Positions 1 to 9,581 of a stretch of DNA of 64,000 bases are shown here, piece by piece; positions within the stretch are counted from its first letter, which is position 1, and every line of letters starts with the position of its first letter. Source of the stretch: Fibrobacterota bacterium (lineage in GTDB: Bacteria; Fibrobacterota; Chitinivibrionia; Chitinivibrionales; Chitinispirillaceae); contig JAEWVR010000003.1 in assembly GCA_023459055.1 (NCBI GenBank), positions 159,460 through 223,459 on the forward strand, given 5' to 3'. A program made the position numbers and the translations under genes. The notes under the pieces were generated by a model. It had not been told where the DNA came from and made no database searches. It worked only from the letters and a program-made list of their open reading frames with translations.

Positions 1-2
1 GT

Positions 3-881
3 ATTACAGGCATAATCGCTGGCATTCCATCAGGAAAAGTATGGACTATCGATATTTCTATTTTTGACAGCTTAAAGGTTCAAAGATATACAGGAAAAGG
101 AACTGCCGATATCATCCCAAACCAAATTACATCAGTTAACATAAAAATTTGCAGAACATCCGGAACCCTCGTTATCAACGGAATTCTTGAAAGTACTGGA
201 TGCGGTGTAGACACAACTGGCCTGCTTGTTTATTATCCATTTAATGGAAATGCCAATGATGAGACAATGCATGGATATGATGGAGCAGTCTACGGCCCGG
301 AACTTACAACAGACCGGTTTGGCGTATCTGCAAGTGCTTATTACTTTGATGGTATACATGATTCAATTATATGTAAAAATACCCAAAATTTGAATTTCGG
401 CACATCTGACTTTACTATTGCATTCTGGATTAAAACCTTAGCAAACGATCTTCCTGTAATGAGTAAAGTTCCAACGTCTGTTGATGGCCAGTCCGGTAGT
501 CCCTATGAAAACGGGTGGCAGATTCACAGTGAAATGCATGCTATTTATAATGACGGAATCCGTTTTGATATGTACGATGGGATAAATGGTGGATATGGAT
601 TACTGAATTCAACAAAAGCATCCGATAATAAATGGCATTTCGTCACCGTCGTTGCTGAACGTTCATCAATGATAGTAATGTTTGTTGATGGCGCCATTGT
701 TGACACCATGAATATCAGTCAATTTGGAAGTATACAAAATACAGCCCCTCTCAGACTTGGTGTAAGAGGAAACTGGTCATCAGTTAACTCACTTCTTGGA
801 TGCCTTGATGATATTCGCATCTATAGAAGAGCATTATCTGTCAATGAAGTTCAAAGCTTGTATCATGAAGGCGGGTATTAA
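3..881 (+). CDS. LamG/concanavalin A-like surface protein, C-terminal part (5' truncated by window edge)
   Basis: The frame is open from base 3 with no stop until TAA at 879-881, so this is the last ~292 residues of a longer protein; the first internal ATG (267) is not a likely start. The last ~215 residues form a LamG-like jelly roll (Laminin_G_3 type): YYPFNGNANDE opening, FTIAFWIKT, KWHFVTVV, VDGAIVDT, and the typical ending LDDIRIYRRALSVNEV. About 70 residues before it look like a separate beta-rich module. Such modules usually bind glycans or serve as accessory domains of secreted, cell-surface proteins. What the missing N-terminus does cannot be said. A strong hairpin follows the stop. 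Confidence 0.75.
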   Translation: MTGIIAGIPSGKVWTIDISIFDSLKVQRYTGKGTADIIPNQITSVNIKICRTSGTLVINGILESTGCGVDTTGLLVYYPFNGNANDETMHGYDGAVYGPELTTDRFGVSASAYYFDGIHDSIICKNTQNLNFGTSDFTIAFWIKTLANDLPVMSKVPTSVDGQSGSPYENGWQIHSEMHAIYNDGIRFDMYDGINGGYGLLNSTKASDNKWHFVTVVAERSSMIVMFVDGAIVDTMNISQFGSIQNTAPLRLGVRGNWSSVNSLLGCLDDIRIYRRALSVNEVQSLYHEGGY

Positions 882-887
882 TTAATT

Positions 888-933
888 AACTCAAACATGA
901 AATGTCATTCCAGGTGAGATTCATGTTTGAGTT
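888..933. terminator. Bidirectional hairpin between convergent genes
   Basis: A perfect 14-bp inverted repeat (888-901 with 920-933, arm AACTCAAACATGAA) encloses an 18-nt loop. It sits between the LamG gene stop (881) and the methyltransferase stop (934), so it probably ends transcription from both sides. The T-run is weak on either strand. Confidence 0.7.
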
Positions 934-1632
934 CTAGATGTCTAACTTTTCACCCACGACCCAAATTACCGGATGAAAGAGAATTTTTGCCTTTAGAAAT
1001 TTTCCATTTAATGGCCTTACCTTGTATAGTATTCCTCCGATAAATGATGTAACAAGATTTGCAAGCAATCCGAAGATTCCAGCCACACATCCATACGTTA
1101 AAGCCATATACCTGACCGCCAAATTGACATCTGACAACACCTGTCTGATACGCTCAGGACTGACAGGGAAGGAATGAGTATAGTCAACATCGTAGAAATC
1201 ATCTCCCCAACCACTTGAATGGGGCATTATCATAAATAATTTTCCACCTTTTTTTAAGACTCTTCTAACATCATTCATCAGTAATATCGCAGATTTTGAA
1301 TCAGTCATGTGCTCAAAGACATTAACTAACACAACACAATCGAATGAATCATCACCAAATGGTATTGGTGGGACTTCGGCAAATTGTGCATCAACATTTT
1401 TACTTTTCAAGTATTCTACTAATGTACTATTTCTATCGATACAAGAATATTGATATCCACTATCAATTAATAATTGTGCAAGCCCACCAACACCTGGCCC
1501 TATTTCCAAGATTCTGCCATTCGACAGTGTAAAACGATTAAGAATTTTAAGAATGTTTTTATGAATACTATTATGAGTTAATCTGCCTGCAAACGAAAGT
1601 TTTTTTTCTTTAAAGTAATCATATTGTCCCAT
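934..1632 (-). CDS. Class I SAM-dependent methyltransferase
   Basis: A 232-residue protein with a Rossmann methyltransferase fold. SAM-binding motif I is LEIGPGVGG at residues 42-50, an acidic residue follows at the end of beta-2 (CIDRNS), and FDCVVLVNVFEHM (98-109) is the motif 4 region of the Methyltransf_11/23 group. The last third has a hydrophobic stretch (about 180-205), so it may sit at the membrane. It lies downstream of a GT4 glycosyltransferase on the same strand. Methylation of a glycan or lipid-linked sugar is a reasonable inference, but the substrate is not shown. A GAGG-type ribosome site precedes the ATG. Confidence 0.75.
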   Translation of the reverse strand: MGQYDYFKEKKLSFAGRLTHNSIHKNILKILNRFTLSNGRILEIGPGVGGLAQLLIDSGYQYSCIDRNSTLVEYLKSKNVDAQFAEVPPIPFGDDSFDCVVLVNVFEHMTDSKSAILLMNDVRRVLKKGGKLFMIMPHSSGWGDDFYDVDYTHSFPVSPERIRQVLSDVNLAVRYMALTYGCVAGIFGLLANLVTSFIGGILYKVRPLNGKFLKAKILFHPVIWVVGEKLDI

Positions 1633-1699
1633 TTAGATTTCCTCACTACTATGAAAACCATGTAGCATGGTGATCGAACAATAAAAGATGAAAAAAGAA

Positions 1700-2818
1700 T
1701 CAGACATGTTTAGCGGTTTCGGAATGAATTACCGACTTGTAAACATTTTCCTGCATCAACGCAATTTTTTCCCATGTATACTGTGATGCATGCTGTCGGG
1801 CATTATTTTCGTATTTTTTGCGAAATTCATAATCTTCTAAAAATTGTATACCTACTTCAACAATTTTTTCAACATCAAAATCCTTGACAAGAATACCATT
1901 ATAGCCATTATTAACAGAATCTCTTAATCCCTCTACTTCAACACCCAGTATCGCCTTACCTGCAGCGGCAGCTTCAATTGCGACAATGCACCATCCTTCA
2001 AATCTTGAAAATATCCCAACATAAGAGCAATTTTTAAAAAGCTCAAGTTTTTCATCATATTCCGGATTAATTATAATATCAACCTTATCACGAATTCCTG
2101 AATCGTCAACAAGTTTATGGAGTGTCCGTATGTCTTCATCAGAACCGCGTCCGGCAATCTTTAACCGATACCCATCTACCTTTGTTAAAACTTTTGCCAT
2201 AACAGGAATCATCCTGTCAATGCCTTTCATATAAATATCTATTCTTCCAAAAACAAGTATATACTTATGATCTTCAGGTACAAGTACTAACTGTTTCTCG
2301 TCAAATCCACATGGTAACGCATATATTTCTTTATTTGGAAACATCTCTAATACTGATGTTTTTGTCCCCGGTGCCATGGTGATAATTGTTCTTGAATGTT
2401 TAAGCATCAGCTTTTCGAAATAATAAGGAAGCCACCCGGCGAATCCATACTTATCAACAGTTCGTTTCCCTAACAGATGATAAAATTCGAGAATAACTTT
2501 TTTCCTGAACATGAAATTAACAACAGGTGCGTAGACAGAGAACACTGTCAAAAAAACATCGGCTTTACAAAATAAAGAATGTACATTTGCAACAATTGTA
2601 TATGTCAGACGACTAATCAGATAGGAACAGGATAATCCAAAATGTTTCTTTGCAAATTTCGAGTGTTTCTTTTCACACCCTGGATAGCTTCCGGTAATAA
2701 AGGTTATGTCATGTCCCTGTACGGCAAGCAACTCATGCACAGTCTCTATTCTATGAGCACCACCACCACCACACCAGGGATTGTTAATGTCATCGTATGT
2801 ATAGCAAACTATTTTCAT
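1700..2818 (-). CDS. GT4-family glycosyltransferase
   Basis: A 372-residue retaining glycosyltransferase of GT-B fold. The N-terminal domain has a Gly-rich loop (WCGGGGAHR, 15-23). The C-terminal domain carries the nucleotide-sugar signature: VFGRIDIYMKGID (189-201), the RFEGW motif and the EX7E pair (E274 and E282). No membrane segments or signal peptide are evident, so it should work at the cytoplasmic face. It lies between a YfhO-like membrane protein and a methyltransferase on the same strand with short gaps, so it probably belongs to an envelope-polysaccharide or glycolipid cluster. Donor and acceptor are unknown. Confidence 0.82.
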   Translation of the reverse strand: MKIVCYTYDDINNPWCGGGGAHRIETVHELLAVQGHDITFITGSYPGCEKKHSKFAKKHFGLSCSYLISRLTYTIVANVHSLFCKADVFLTVFSVYAPVVNFMFRKKVILEFYHLLGKRTVDKYGFAGWLPYYFEKLMLKHSRTIITMAPGTKTSVLEMFPNKEIYALPCGFDEKQLVLVPEDHKYILVFGRIDIYMKGIDRMIPVMAKVLTKVDGYRLKIAGRGSDEDIRTLHKLVDDSGIRDKVDIIINPEYDEKLELFKNCSYVGIFSRFEGWCIVAIEAAAAGKAILGVEVEGLRDSVNNGYNGILVKDFDVEKIVEVGIQFLEDYEFRKKYENNARQHASQYTWEKIALMQENVYKSVIHSETAKHV

Positions 2819-2844
2819 TATTTACCGTATTCCGGAACTATTGG

Positions 2845-5310
2845 TCATAGTTTAAAAGGTACAAGTGATTTCTTTTTTGTAATACTTAGTACTACAAATG
2901 TAATGCCATACAATAAATACAAAGACATGATCAGTACTGAGATCCATTCCACTTTTCCCAGATAATTCGAAGTAATCTTCATTTCAATTGAATGAGCTCC
3001 CTTTGAAACTGGTATTGCCATCCATGCAAGATCAGCCTGCATTGTTTCAACCAGTTTTCCGTCAACCTTAATCTTCCATGCAGGATAAAACACTTCCGAT
3101 ATCCTTAAATAACCATCAGCCGGTACATCAACTTTCACTTTTCGTAAATTTGACGAATATTTCTCCCACATTGTGCCAAGCGCAGCCGGAGAAACCCCGT
3201 TAGATTTTTCAAATTTTACTAAAGGCTCTTTAAATAAGGCTATTGTGGTTTTGTAATCATAACTGCCGTTTTGAAGTGCATCTGCGATTTTGTTTGTGTC
3301 AAGAATGACATACTTTTCAACAAATGAAATACGGCCCAATGCATTTTTATTTTCTATCGGAACTAATCCATTATCCCCTCTTGCCAGAATGTACTTTGCA
3401 TTTGCGATATCAAGAAATGGGTTTCCCTTTGACAAGTTTTCAACATTTAGAAAAGCCTGACCTTTATCATTGTAGCTAATTAAACTTGAAATAAAATTTC
3501 TATCGCTCTGATCACCCCTGAATTCCCTGTACCATTTCAATTCGTTGTCATGAAAACCACTAACACCTTCAAGTCCAACTATACCTTCACAATTTGTCGA
3601 ATTTGCAAATGCGCCCGGCAATGAAAAACATCTAAACGGTTCCAGCTTCATCTTAGTCCTTAAATCAACCACAGCTGGTTCGGAATAGAAGTAAGAAGAC
3701 GGATTGATTATCTTTACAAACTGCATATCAACCCGCAGCGCATCAAATACACACATGAACAGGAAAATCACAATCACTGTTACAGGTTTTACTTTATTCA
3801 TCACCACAGCCCATATCAAAGAGAGTGAAATTACTGCCATTATGAACCACAACCAGAGTCCTAAAAGATAATTTTGAGAAAAATTAACATCAAACACCTG
3901 CGAAGCTCTTGCATCTTTTATCGCAGAACCAAATATACCAAGTACAAAACTCTTGTTTGACCCAAGAACTGCCAGGAGGAACAGTGCACCTATCGTAATA
4001 AAAATACCAGTCTGCCACTTCTTTTTTACAGTCTCTGAAAAAACAGTCATTTTTTCTTTCAATATGTCTTTCAAAAATAGCGTTGATAGTATCGCAATGC
4101 TAAATGAAAACCAGAACATAATCATACTACACGCTCTGAACTTCTTAACTCCAGGAACTAAATAGTATGCAATTGTAAAGATGAATGTATGTTTTCCAAG
4201 TGAAAACAACAATGCAAATGCAGCAATACTTATCCACAGTATTCGCCATCTTGACGGATTACGGATCACAGCAAATACAGCAAGCAGGAGTGCAACGCTT
4301 CCTACATATTCAGAATTCAATTTAAACGGATTTTCACTCCAATAGTATTCCAGTGTATTAACCAGTTCCGGAACAAACATCGAGAACGCTTCCGGCCAGT
4401 GCAGTGACCAGGATGATGCAAACTCAAAACCTCTATCGACACCACGAACAGAGAACGCATCACGGATATACATCATTGATGGATATATCTGTATTAAACC
4501 AATTCCCATTCCCACAATTACTGCAAGCCAGAAATGGAGGGATAACATACCCGGCTTAACTGAATTATCTTTCTTGACAATAGAAACAACTATTGCGACA
4601 AGGTAATAAAAGAATATTCCCCACAAAACGAAATATGTCATCTGAATGTGTGAGGTAAGAATACACATACCAATACCTAACGCAAGTAATGACATATTTC
4701 TGAATGATGCGATCTCCACCAGACGTTTCATTCTCCAGATAATAAACGGCAACCATGCAATCACAAACATTTTCCCGTCATGTCCAGGGTATATATGCGA
4801 AAAAAATTGTGGATTAAGCATATAAATTAAAGCGCCGGTCAGTGCGATCAACGGGTGCGCTTTAAAACCTTTTCGGAGCAATACAAAGAAAAATACTCCC
4901 GCCAGAAATATATGAATTATCATACGCCAGCTAATTGCCCTGTGAATCGGAAGCAGATAATTGACAACAATTGACGGAAGATAAAACATATCTCCAAAAA
5001 GAGCATCAACTGTTGGCATACCAGACAAACGTGTATTAAACCACATCGGAAATTGTTTATCTTCCTGTAATGTAGTTTTCAAAAAAACTTTTGAATCTAT
5101 TCCATTCATCTGATCTGACGAGTGCAACATCCCGTTACTGAAAATAAACTGCGAAAACACCACCGCAGTCAACAGCCCCATGATCACAAAGTAAACCCAT
5201 GATTTTGACCAGAGTGATTTCTTCGCTACTGTGCTGCTTTCAGCCGGTTGTGATGACTTCTGTGATGCACCCGATGCATCAGCATTTTTTTCTTCTGCTT
5301 TGTTTTGCAT
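2845..5310 (-). CDS. YfhO-like multi-pass membrane protein (GT-C type)
   Basis: An 821-residue integral membrane protein. Residues 1-35 are a polar Lys/Glu/Ser/Ala tail, the first membrane helix is around 37-58, and about a dozen further helices follow. A soluble C-terminal domain (~560-780) with an FYPAWKIKVDGK block precedes a last helix near 785-808. That layout and the C-terminal block are typical of the YfhO family (PF09586), related to GT-C glycosyltransferases; in Firmicutes YfhO takes part in glycosylating wall polymers. The early RLSGMPTVDALFG segment matches the loop containing SGMP in this family. It precedes the GT4 gene by 26 bp. Substrate unknown. Confidence 0.75.
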   Translation of the reverse strand: MQNKAEEKNADASGASQKSSQPAESSTVAKKSLWSKSWVYFVIMGLLTAVVFSQFIFSNGMLHSSDQMNGIDSKVFLKTTLQEDKQFPMWFNTRLSGMPTVDALFGDMFYLPSIVVNYLLPIHRAISWRMIIHIFLAGVFFFVLLRKGFKAHPLIALTGALIYMLNPQFFSHIYPGHDGKMFVIAWLPFIIWRMKRLVEIASFRNMSLLALGIGMCILTSHIQMTYFVLWGIFFYYLVAIVVSIVKKDNSVKPGMLSLHFWLAVIVGMGIGLIQIYPSMMYIRDAFSVRGVDRGFEFASSWSLHWPEAFSMFVPELVNTLEYYWSENPFKLNSEYVGSVALLLAVFAVIRNPSRWRILWISIAAFALLFSLGKHTFIFTIAYYLVPGVKKFRACSMIMFWFSFSIAILSTLFLKDILKEKMTVFSETVKKKWQTGIFITIGALFLLAVLGSNKSFVLGIFGSAIKDARASQVFDVNFSQNYLLGLWLWFIMAVISLSLIWAVVMNKVKPVTVIVIFLFMCVFDALRVDMQFVKIINPSSYFYSEPAVVDLRTKMKLEPFRCFSLPGAFANSTNCEGIVGLEGVSGFHDNELKWYREFRGDQSDRNFISSLISYNDKGQAFLNVENLSKGNPFLDIANAKYILARGDNGLVPIENKNALGRISFVEKYVILDTNKIADALQNGSYDYKTTIALFKEPLVKFEKSNGVSPAALGTMWEKYSSNLRKVKVDVPADGYLRISEVFYPAWKIKVDGKLVETMQADLAWMAIPVSKGAHSIEMKITSNYLGKVEWISVLIMSLYLLYGITFVVLSITKKKSLVPFKL

Positions 5311-5323
5311 ATAATCTTTCTTG

Positions 5324-5842
5324 TTAATTTAGATGCTGTTCTGCCATTGACAAGGTTTCTAAATCATATCCGCTTTTCACATAGTTACTTTTTATTATTA
5401 AACTTTTTAAGCCATCAATATTGATTCTGTCAGAGTCCTTATCACCAAGCATCAGCGACACTGAGAGATCAATATCGTGATCCTTGACTGCCTGACGAAT
5501 CATACCCGGACCGGGTTTGCGGCAATCGGTCTCCTTTTTGTACTGTTCAACAGATCCATCAGGGTGATACGGACTGAAATAAAACGCAGTAATATTGATA
5601 CCCCGGATATGAAACTCATTTTTCATCCACCTATGGAGCGATTCAACATCCTGCTCTGAAAAATACCCTTTAGCCACACCAGCCTGATTAGTAACAACAA
5701 TAAGGATGTAACCTTTATCGATTGCTTTTTTGCACAACTCAAAGATGCCATCACAAAAAACAATATGTTCCGGCTTATACGGATATGCACTGTCTTCGTT
5801 AATTATTCCATCACGATCAAGAAATAACGCTTTTTTTCCCAT
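5324..5842 (-). CDS. gmhB: HAD phosphatase, GmhB-like (heptose-1,7-bisphosphate 7-phosphatase)
   Basis: 172 residues of the HAD superfamily, histidinol-phosphatase/GmhB branch. The nucleophile motif is FLDRDGI (D9, D11), motif II is VVTNQAG (50-56), DCRKPGPG (106-113) holds the motif III region, and LGDKDSD (132-138) is motif IV. GmhB removes the C7 phosphate of D-glycero-D-manno-heptose 1,7-bisphosphate on the way to ADP- or GDP-heptose. A GT9 heptosyltransferase-like gene elsewhere in the window fits that. Odd point: three of the four Zn ligands of E. coli GmhB (Cys92, His94, Cys107, Cys109) are replaced: Ser90, Tyr92 and Thr105, with only Cys107 kept. The substrate could therefore differ. 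Confidence 0.78.
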   Translation of the reverse strand: MGKKALFLDRDGIINEDSAYPYKPEHIVFCDGIFELCKKAIDKGYILIVVTNQAGVAKGYFSEQDVESLHRWMKNEFHIRGINITAFYFSPYHPDGSVEQYKKETDCRKPGPGMIRQAVKDHDIDLSVSLMLGDKDSDRINIDGLKSLIIKSNYVKSGYDLETLSMAEQHLN

Positions 5843-6070
5843 TGTATCCCATATCTCAAAAAGGCTTAAACTAAAGATCGGTTATATGTCCCTTTTATTC
5901 GGTTTATTAAGATTTTTTTTGAAACTCTGTTATACGTTTCATAAAAAGAGTATAATTTATACAGAGATTAAACGTTGTACCACCATGTCATCACCGGACA
6001 GTTTTTACCCGGTGATACCAAAAATTACTTAATGTCGCAGTATACAGCAACAACTCAGGGATGTCGGCTG

Positions 6071-6583
6071 ATGAAACCGATTAATTTATCTGTTCTTTTC
6101 ACAATAATGCTCATGTTCCTGAGCTGCAAACATGACATGCCCAGGGAATGGTCGAAAATTTCAACTGCATTCACAAAAACCACACAACCCCCTGATTCGA
6201 TGGATTGTATTCGATTCGATTCATTAGTAACACTTATTGAAACGCTTCAACAAACTGCGCACACAGCCGGTAACAAGTCATTCGAACAATTGTACAATGT
6301 TGCCTTTGACACAATCAGCGGCTGCTTTCAAATAGTTGGGAAAGGGCTGGCAAATCCATCATTTCCAGTTGAAGCCAGAATATCCAGCAGAAAAAATGCA
6401 GCAAAACTAAATGCTGAATACTGGGCTGCATTACTTAAATACTGGAATAGCACCGGTAGAAAATCACTTACTCCAAAATTTGAAGCCCGGATCCTTTATA
6501 GCGCAACATTATTTGAAAAAGAAGTTGGAGACACATTGTTTGTACTGGTACAAGTGCCACTGGGAAGTATCGTTTTTAAATAA
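6071..6583 (+). CDS. Small lipoprotein of unknown function
   Basis: A 170-residue protein. The start at 6071 is chosen because it gives a clean lipoprotein signal: MKP, a hydrophobic core and a lipobox MFLSC about 20 residues in. The reading frame stays open upstream (an ATG at 6032 also exists), but that start would bury the signal peptide. The mature part is mixed alpha-helical with no motif I recognise. It is convergent with ftsY, 63 bp between stops. Nothing in the neighbourhood gives a role. Confidence 0.6.
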   Translation: MKPINLSVLFTIMLMFLSCKHDMPREWSKISTAFTKTTQPPDSMDCIRFDSLVTLIETLQQTAHTAGNKSFEQLYNVAFDTISGCFQIVGKGLANPSFPVEARISSRKNAAKLNAEYWAALLKYWNSTGRKSLTPKFEARILYSATLFEKEVGDTLFVLVQVPLGSIVFK

Positions 6584-6646
6584 AACCGCTAAATGCAGAA
6601 TTATACTACCAGGTTTCCAAGAAAAGCTCAGTGAACAACAAAACAA

Positions 6647-7555
6647 TCAACCCTTAATCTCTCCAAACATTGCATCAACATATAAGTGTGCATCAAAGTC
6701 CTGAAGATCCTCAATACCTTCACCAACACCTATTTTCTTGATCGGCACACCAAGTTCACGCGTTAATGCAAGGGCAATCCCGCCTTTTGCAGTTCCGTCA
6801 AGCTTTGTTATTACAAGCCCCGTAAGTGGTATGATACTGTTAAACACTGTCGCCTGTTTAATCGCATTTTGTCCTGTCGTTGCATCCACTACAAGCAGGA
6901 CTTCATTAGGCGCATGAGGTGTATTGCGCCTGATTACCCTGACTATCTTTTCAAGCTCATTCATCAGATTGACTTTATTATGAAGCCTTCCTGCAGTGTC
7001 AAGAAGTAAAACATCAATATCACGTGCCTTGGCCGCCTCTATTGCATCAAATGCCACCGATGCAGCATCCGCACCTTCATGCTGCGCAACAAATTCCGAT
7101 TCTGTCCGCTGTGACCAGATCCGTAATTGTTCAATTGCTCCCGCTCTGAATGTATCAGCAGCACAAAGCATTACCGATTTTTTCGCGGCTCTTAACTCAT
7201 TTGCCAGTTTTCCGATTGTTGTTGTCTTACCAACACCGTTAACACCAACAACAAGTATTACCCAGGGCTTTGGCGGAAACTCATCCGGATCTTTAGAAAC
7301 TTTTAAATCCTCTGCCAGTATTGATTTCATTGCCTCATAAGCCTCAGCCTGATCGGTAATCCCTTCTTCCCGGATCTGTTTTTTTAATCTATCAATTACA
7401 TCCAGTGATAACTCAAGCCCTATATCAGCAGCAATCAACGCTTCCTCAAGTGAATCATAAAAGGAGTCATCAAACTTTCCGTTTCCACCAAGAATTGAAA
7501 CAATCTGTGAACGGGTCTTACTTAAACCATCCTTTAAGCGGGCAAATAAATTCAT
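6647..7555 (-). CDS. ftsY: Signal recognition particle receptor FtsY
   Basis: A 302-residue SRP GTPase that docks ribosome-SRP complexes at the inner membrane. It has a short N-domain (1-90), then the NG domain: G1 GVNGVGKT (104-111), the family signature DTFRAGA (134-140), G3 DTAGRL and G4 TKLDGTAKGG. There is no long acidic A domain, as in many non-proteobacterial FtsY proteins. A GTG start 30 bp upstream (7585) is possible. I prefer the ATG at 7555 because the MNLFARLKDGL start matches the family's amphipathic N-terminus and AGGA lies upstream. It is last in the minus-strand run starting at mutL. Confidence 0.93.
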   Translation of the reverse strand: MNLFARLKDGLSKTRSQIVSILGGNGKFDDSFYDSLEEALIAADIGLELSLDVIDRLKKQIREEGITDQAEAYEAMKSILAEDLKVSKDPDEFPPKPWVILVVGVNGVGKTTTIGKLANELRAAKKSVMLCAADTFRAGAIEQLRIWSQRTESEFVAQHEGADAASVAFDAIEAAKARDIDVLLLDTAGRLHNKVNLMNELEKIVRVIRRNTPHAPNEVLLVVDATTGQNAIKQATVFNSIIPLTGLVITKLDGTAKGGIALALTRELGVPIKKIGVGEGIEDLQDFDAHLYVDAMFGEIKG

Positions 7556-7652
7556 CTCTAAAACATCCTGTACTACTAAAAACACATCTGTACTTAATTA
7601 GCTAACTTTTTTATTAAAATACATCCGGCAGGAACATCAAAACAGATTAGTT

Positions 7653-8516
7653 TTATACAGCGGGAGAAACATTGAACATTTCAAGTAGTGAATCAACTTT
7701 TTTTCTGTTTTCGATAGCTTTAGTAGCAATAACCTTAAACTGTTCCGGTGACAACGCCACCTTACTCAATGCAAATGGACTAATTCCAGGAGCGACCTCA
7801 TGTTCTATCACCGACCTTCCAATCATGTGCGCGGTCACATCTGATATATGTATTATTGACACAACAAGTGCACTCTCTGCTGATGTTTCCGGCTGGTGAT
7901 GTTTACAGATGCAATCCGTGAGTACCGATGGAAATGACCAGTGTTCAGCAAGATACTTTCCTGCGATTGTGTGATGCACCTCCGGTTCCTCATTTTTCCA
8001 ATATGGTGTTTTTGACTCCTGAGCCCTCAGGGCTGCCGAGGTAATTGCATCCGGCATCAGCTTCGCCAGTACCAGCTTACCGATATCATGAAGCAGTGCT
8101 GCAACAAATACTTCATTGGTATCCAACAGCTCTCCCTTTTGTACATAACCGGCAATTCCCTCTGCAATAAGAGCTGTTGTGACCGAGTGAATCCAATACA
8201 AATCAAGCCTGAATCCAGCTGATTGTCTGATAGTTACAGCATTAAGAAGTTCTGACGCCATAACAATTGAATGCACCCGTTTTGAACCGAGAAGAACCAC
8301 AGCATTTTGTAAAGATGTAACAGTCCGGACAACGCCCACATACGCAGAGTTTGCAAGCCGAAGTACTTTACCGGTAATGGCAGGATCAAGCCTGATCACG
8401 TCTGCGATCTGCGACGCAGTCGATTCGGGATTTTTTAAAACATTTTCAATGCGCATCAGTACCGGTGATGGTGTCGGCAGATTCCTGACCGCTTTAACAA
8501 ATGTCGTATAATCCAC
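7653..8516 (-). CDS. HDOD-domain signalling protein
   Basis: 287 residues, almost entirely one HDOD domain (about 10-215), the HD-related output domain found in bacterial signalling. LPTPSPVLMRI and DPAITGKVLRLANSA match the conserved start of the domain, and LLHDIGKL keeps an HD dipeptide (H143-D144) that many HDOD proteins lack. HDOD proteins are tied to c-di-GMP signalling, motility and stress responses, mostly as protein-interaction modules. It lies 13 bp after a second HDOD gene and before ftsY, so the two are probably co-transcribed. Confidence 0.85.
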   Translation of the reverse strand: MDYTTFVKAVRNLPTPSPVLMRIENVLKNPESTASQIADVIRLDPAITGKVLRLANSAYVGVVRTVTSLQNAVVLLGSKRVHSIVMASELLNAVTIRQSAGFRLDLYWIHSVTTALIAEGIAGYVQKGELLDTNEVFVAALLHDIGKLVLAKLMPDAITSAALRAQESKTPYWKNEEPEVHHTIAGKYLAEHWSFPSVLTDCICKHHQPETSAESALVVSIIHISDVTAHMIGRSVIEHEVAPGISPFALSKVALSPEQFKVIATKAIENRKKVDSLLEMFNVSPAV

Positions 8517-8529
8517 ACATTTACCTGTT

Positions 8530-9573
8530 CTATTTTATGATACTGAAAAACTCAGCTGATTTATCCAGGCTGTCAAGAAGCATCTGAAAAATTCTTTCAT
8601 GATCAGCATCACTGACATTAAGAATTGACCGGTAGTTGTTTTTTGCGACATACACCGGCTCGTTCTCCCACAACGACGCACCCGCTTCATGGGCAAGAAG
8701 ATCTGCATAATTAATTGTTGCAACAAGTTCATTAAGCTGATCCGCAGAACCCGGTTCATGATGATGCACAAGCGTATACTCCAGATCAAGCGGTAAAGCC
8801 CATTTATCTGAGATAACTTTTCCAATGGCAGCATGATTGATACCCAGCACTTTTGTCTCGGCATCAAACAGTGAACTATTATTCTTCTCTGCAAACGCTG
8901 TTACCTCAACATACTCTTTACTCATATATTCATTAAAAATAAGTTTGCCGATATCATGAAGTATCCCGGCACAAAAAGCACTCTCAGGATCCATCATACG
9001 CACATTGATAAAATGACGAACAATGATTTTTGCTGCCATTGCCGTGGAGATCGAGTGTCTCCAGAACTTTTCTTTGTCAAGAGCCGGCTGCTGAGATCCT
9101 GCAAACATTTTCATCACCGACGCACTTAACACAAGTGAACGAATTGTATTGAATCCCAGAATAACCACAGCACTTGACACTGAAGAAATAGACCGGGGAA
9201 TACCATAAAAGGCGCTATTTGCAAGACGAATCATCTTACTTGTTAAACCGGGGTCCTTTTCAATCAGCTTCGCAGCGTCATCCGCTGATGACTCCGGGCT
9301 ATTGACAACCTGAATAAGTTTTGTAACAATAGCGGGTAGTGATGGCAGCTGATCGATTGATTCAACTACCTTTTTATAATATGGTGCATTGTTCGTTGAT
9401 CCCTGTTGCACCGGTACAGATGATGGCGTTATTTGTGCAACAGCCGGAGATGCAGTACGGGTATGTGATTGCAACGGCGACGAATGCGGAACAGTACCTG
9501 CTCTTGGTGGTGGTACGGGGGGACGACCTCCAGGAGTTGCTCCTGACGAGGGATTCAAGGGTCTCTGGTTCAT
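8530..9573 (-). CDS. HDOD-domain protein with Pro-rich N-terminus
   Basis: 347 residues. Residues 1-60 are a Pro/Ser/Thr/Gly-rich, probably disordered leader. The HDOD domain follows (about 70-285), with LPSLPAIVTKLIQVV, DPGLTSKMIRLANSAFYG and the motif ILHDIGKL. It is a paralogue of the next gene downstream, sharing the same order of motifs and the intact HD. It begins 8 bp after the mtaB stop, which fits an operon. The Pro-rich leader is absent from the neighbouring copy and may be a docking segment. Function beyond signalling is not shown. Confidence 0.85.
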   Translation of the reverse strand: MNQRPLNPSSGATPGGRPPVPPPRAGTVPHSSPLQSHTRTASPAVAQITPSSVPVQQGSTNNAPYYKKVVESIDQLPSLPAIVTKLIQVVNSPESSADDAAKLIEKDPGLTSKMIRLANSAFYGIPRSISSVSSAVVILGFNTIRSLVLSASVMKMFAGSQQPALDKEKFWRHSISTAMAAKIIVRHFINVRMMDPESAFCAGILHDIGKLIFNEYMSKEYVEVTAFAEKNNSSLFDAETKVLGINHAAIGKVISDKWALPLDLEYTLVHHHEPGSADQLNELVATINYADLLAHEAGASLWENEPVYVAKNNYRSILNVSDADHERIFQMLLDSLDKSAEFFSIIK

Positions 9574-9581
9574 ACATCCTC

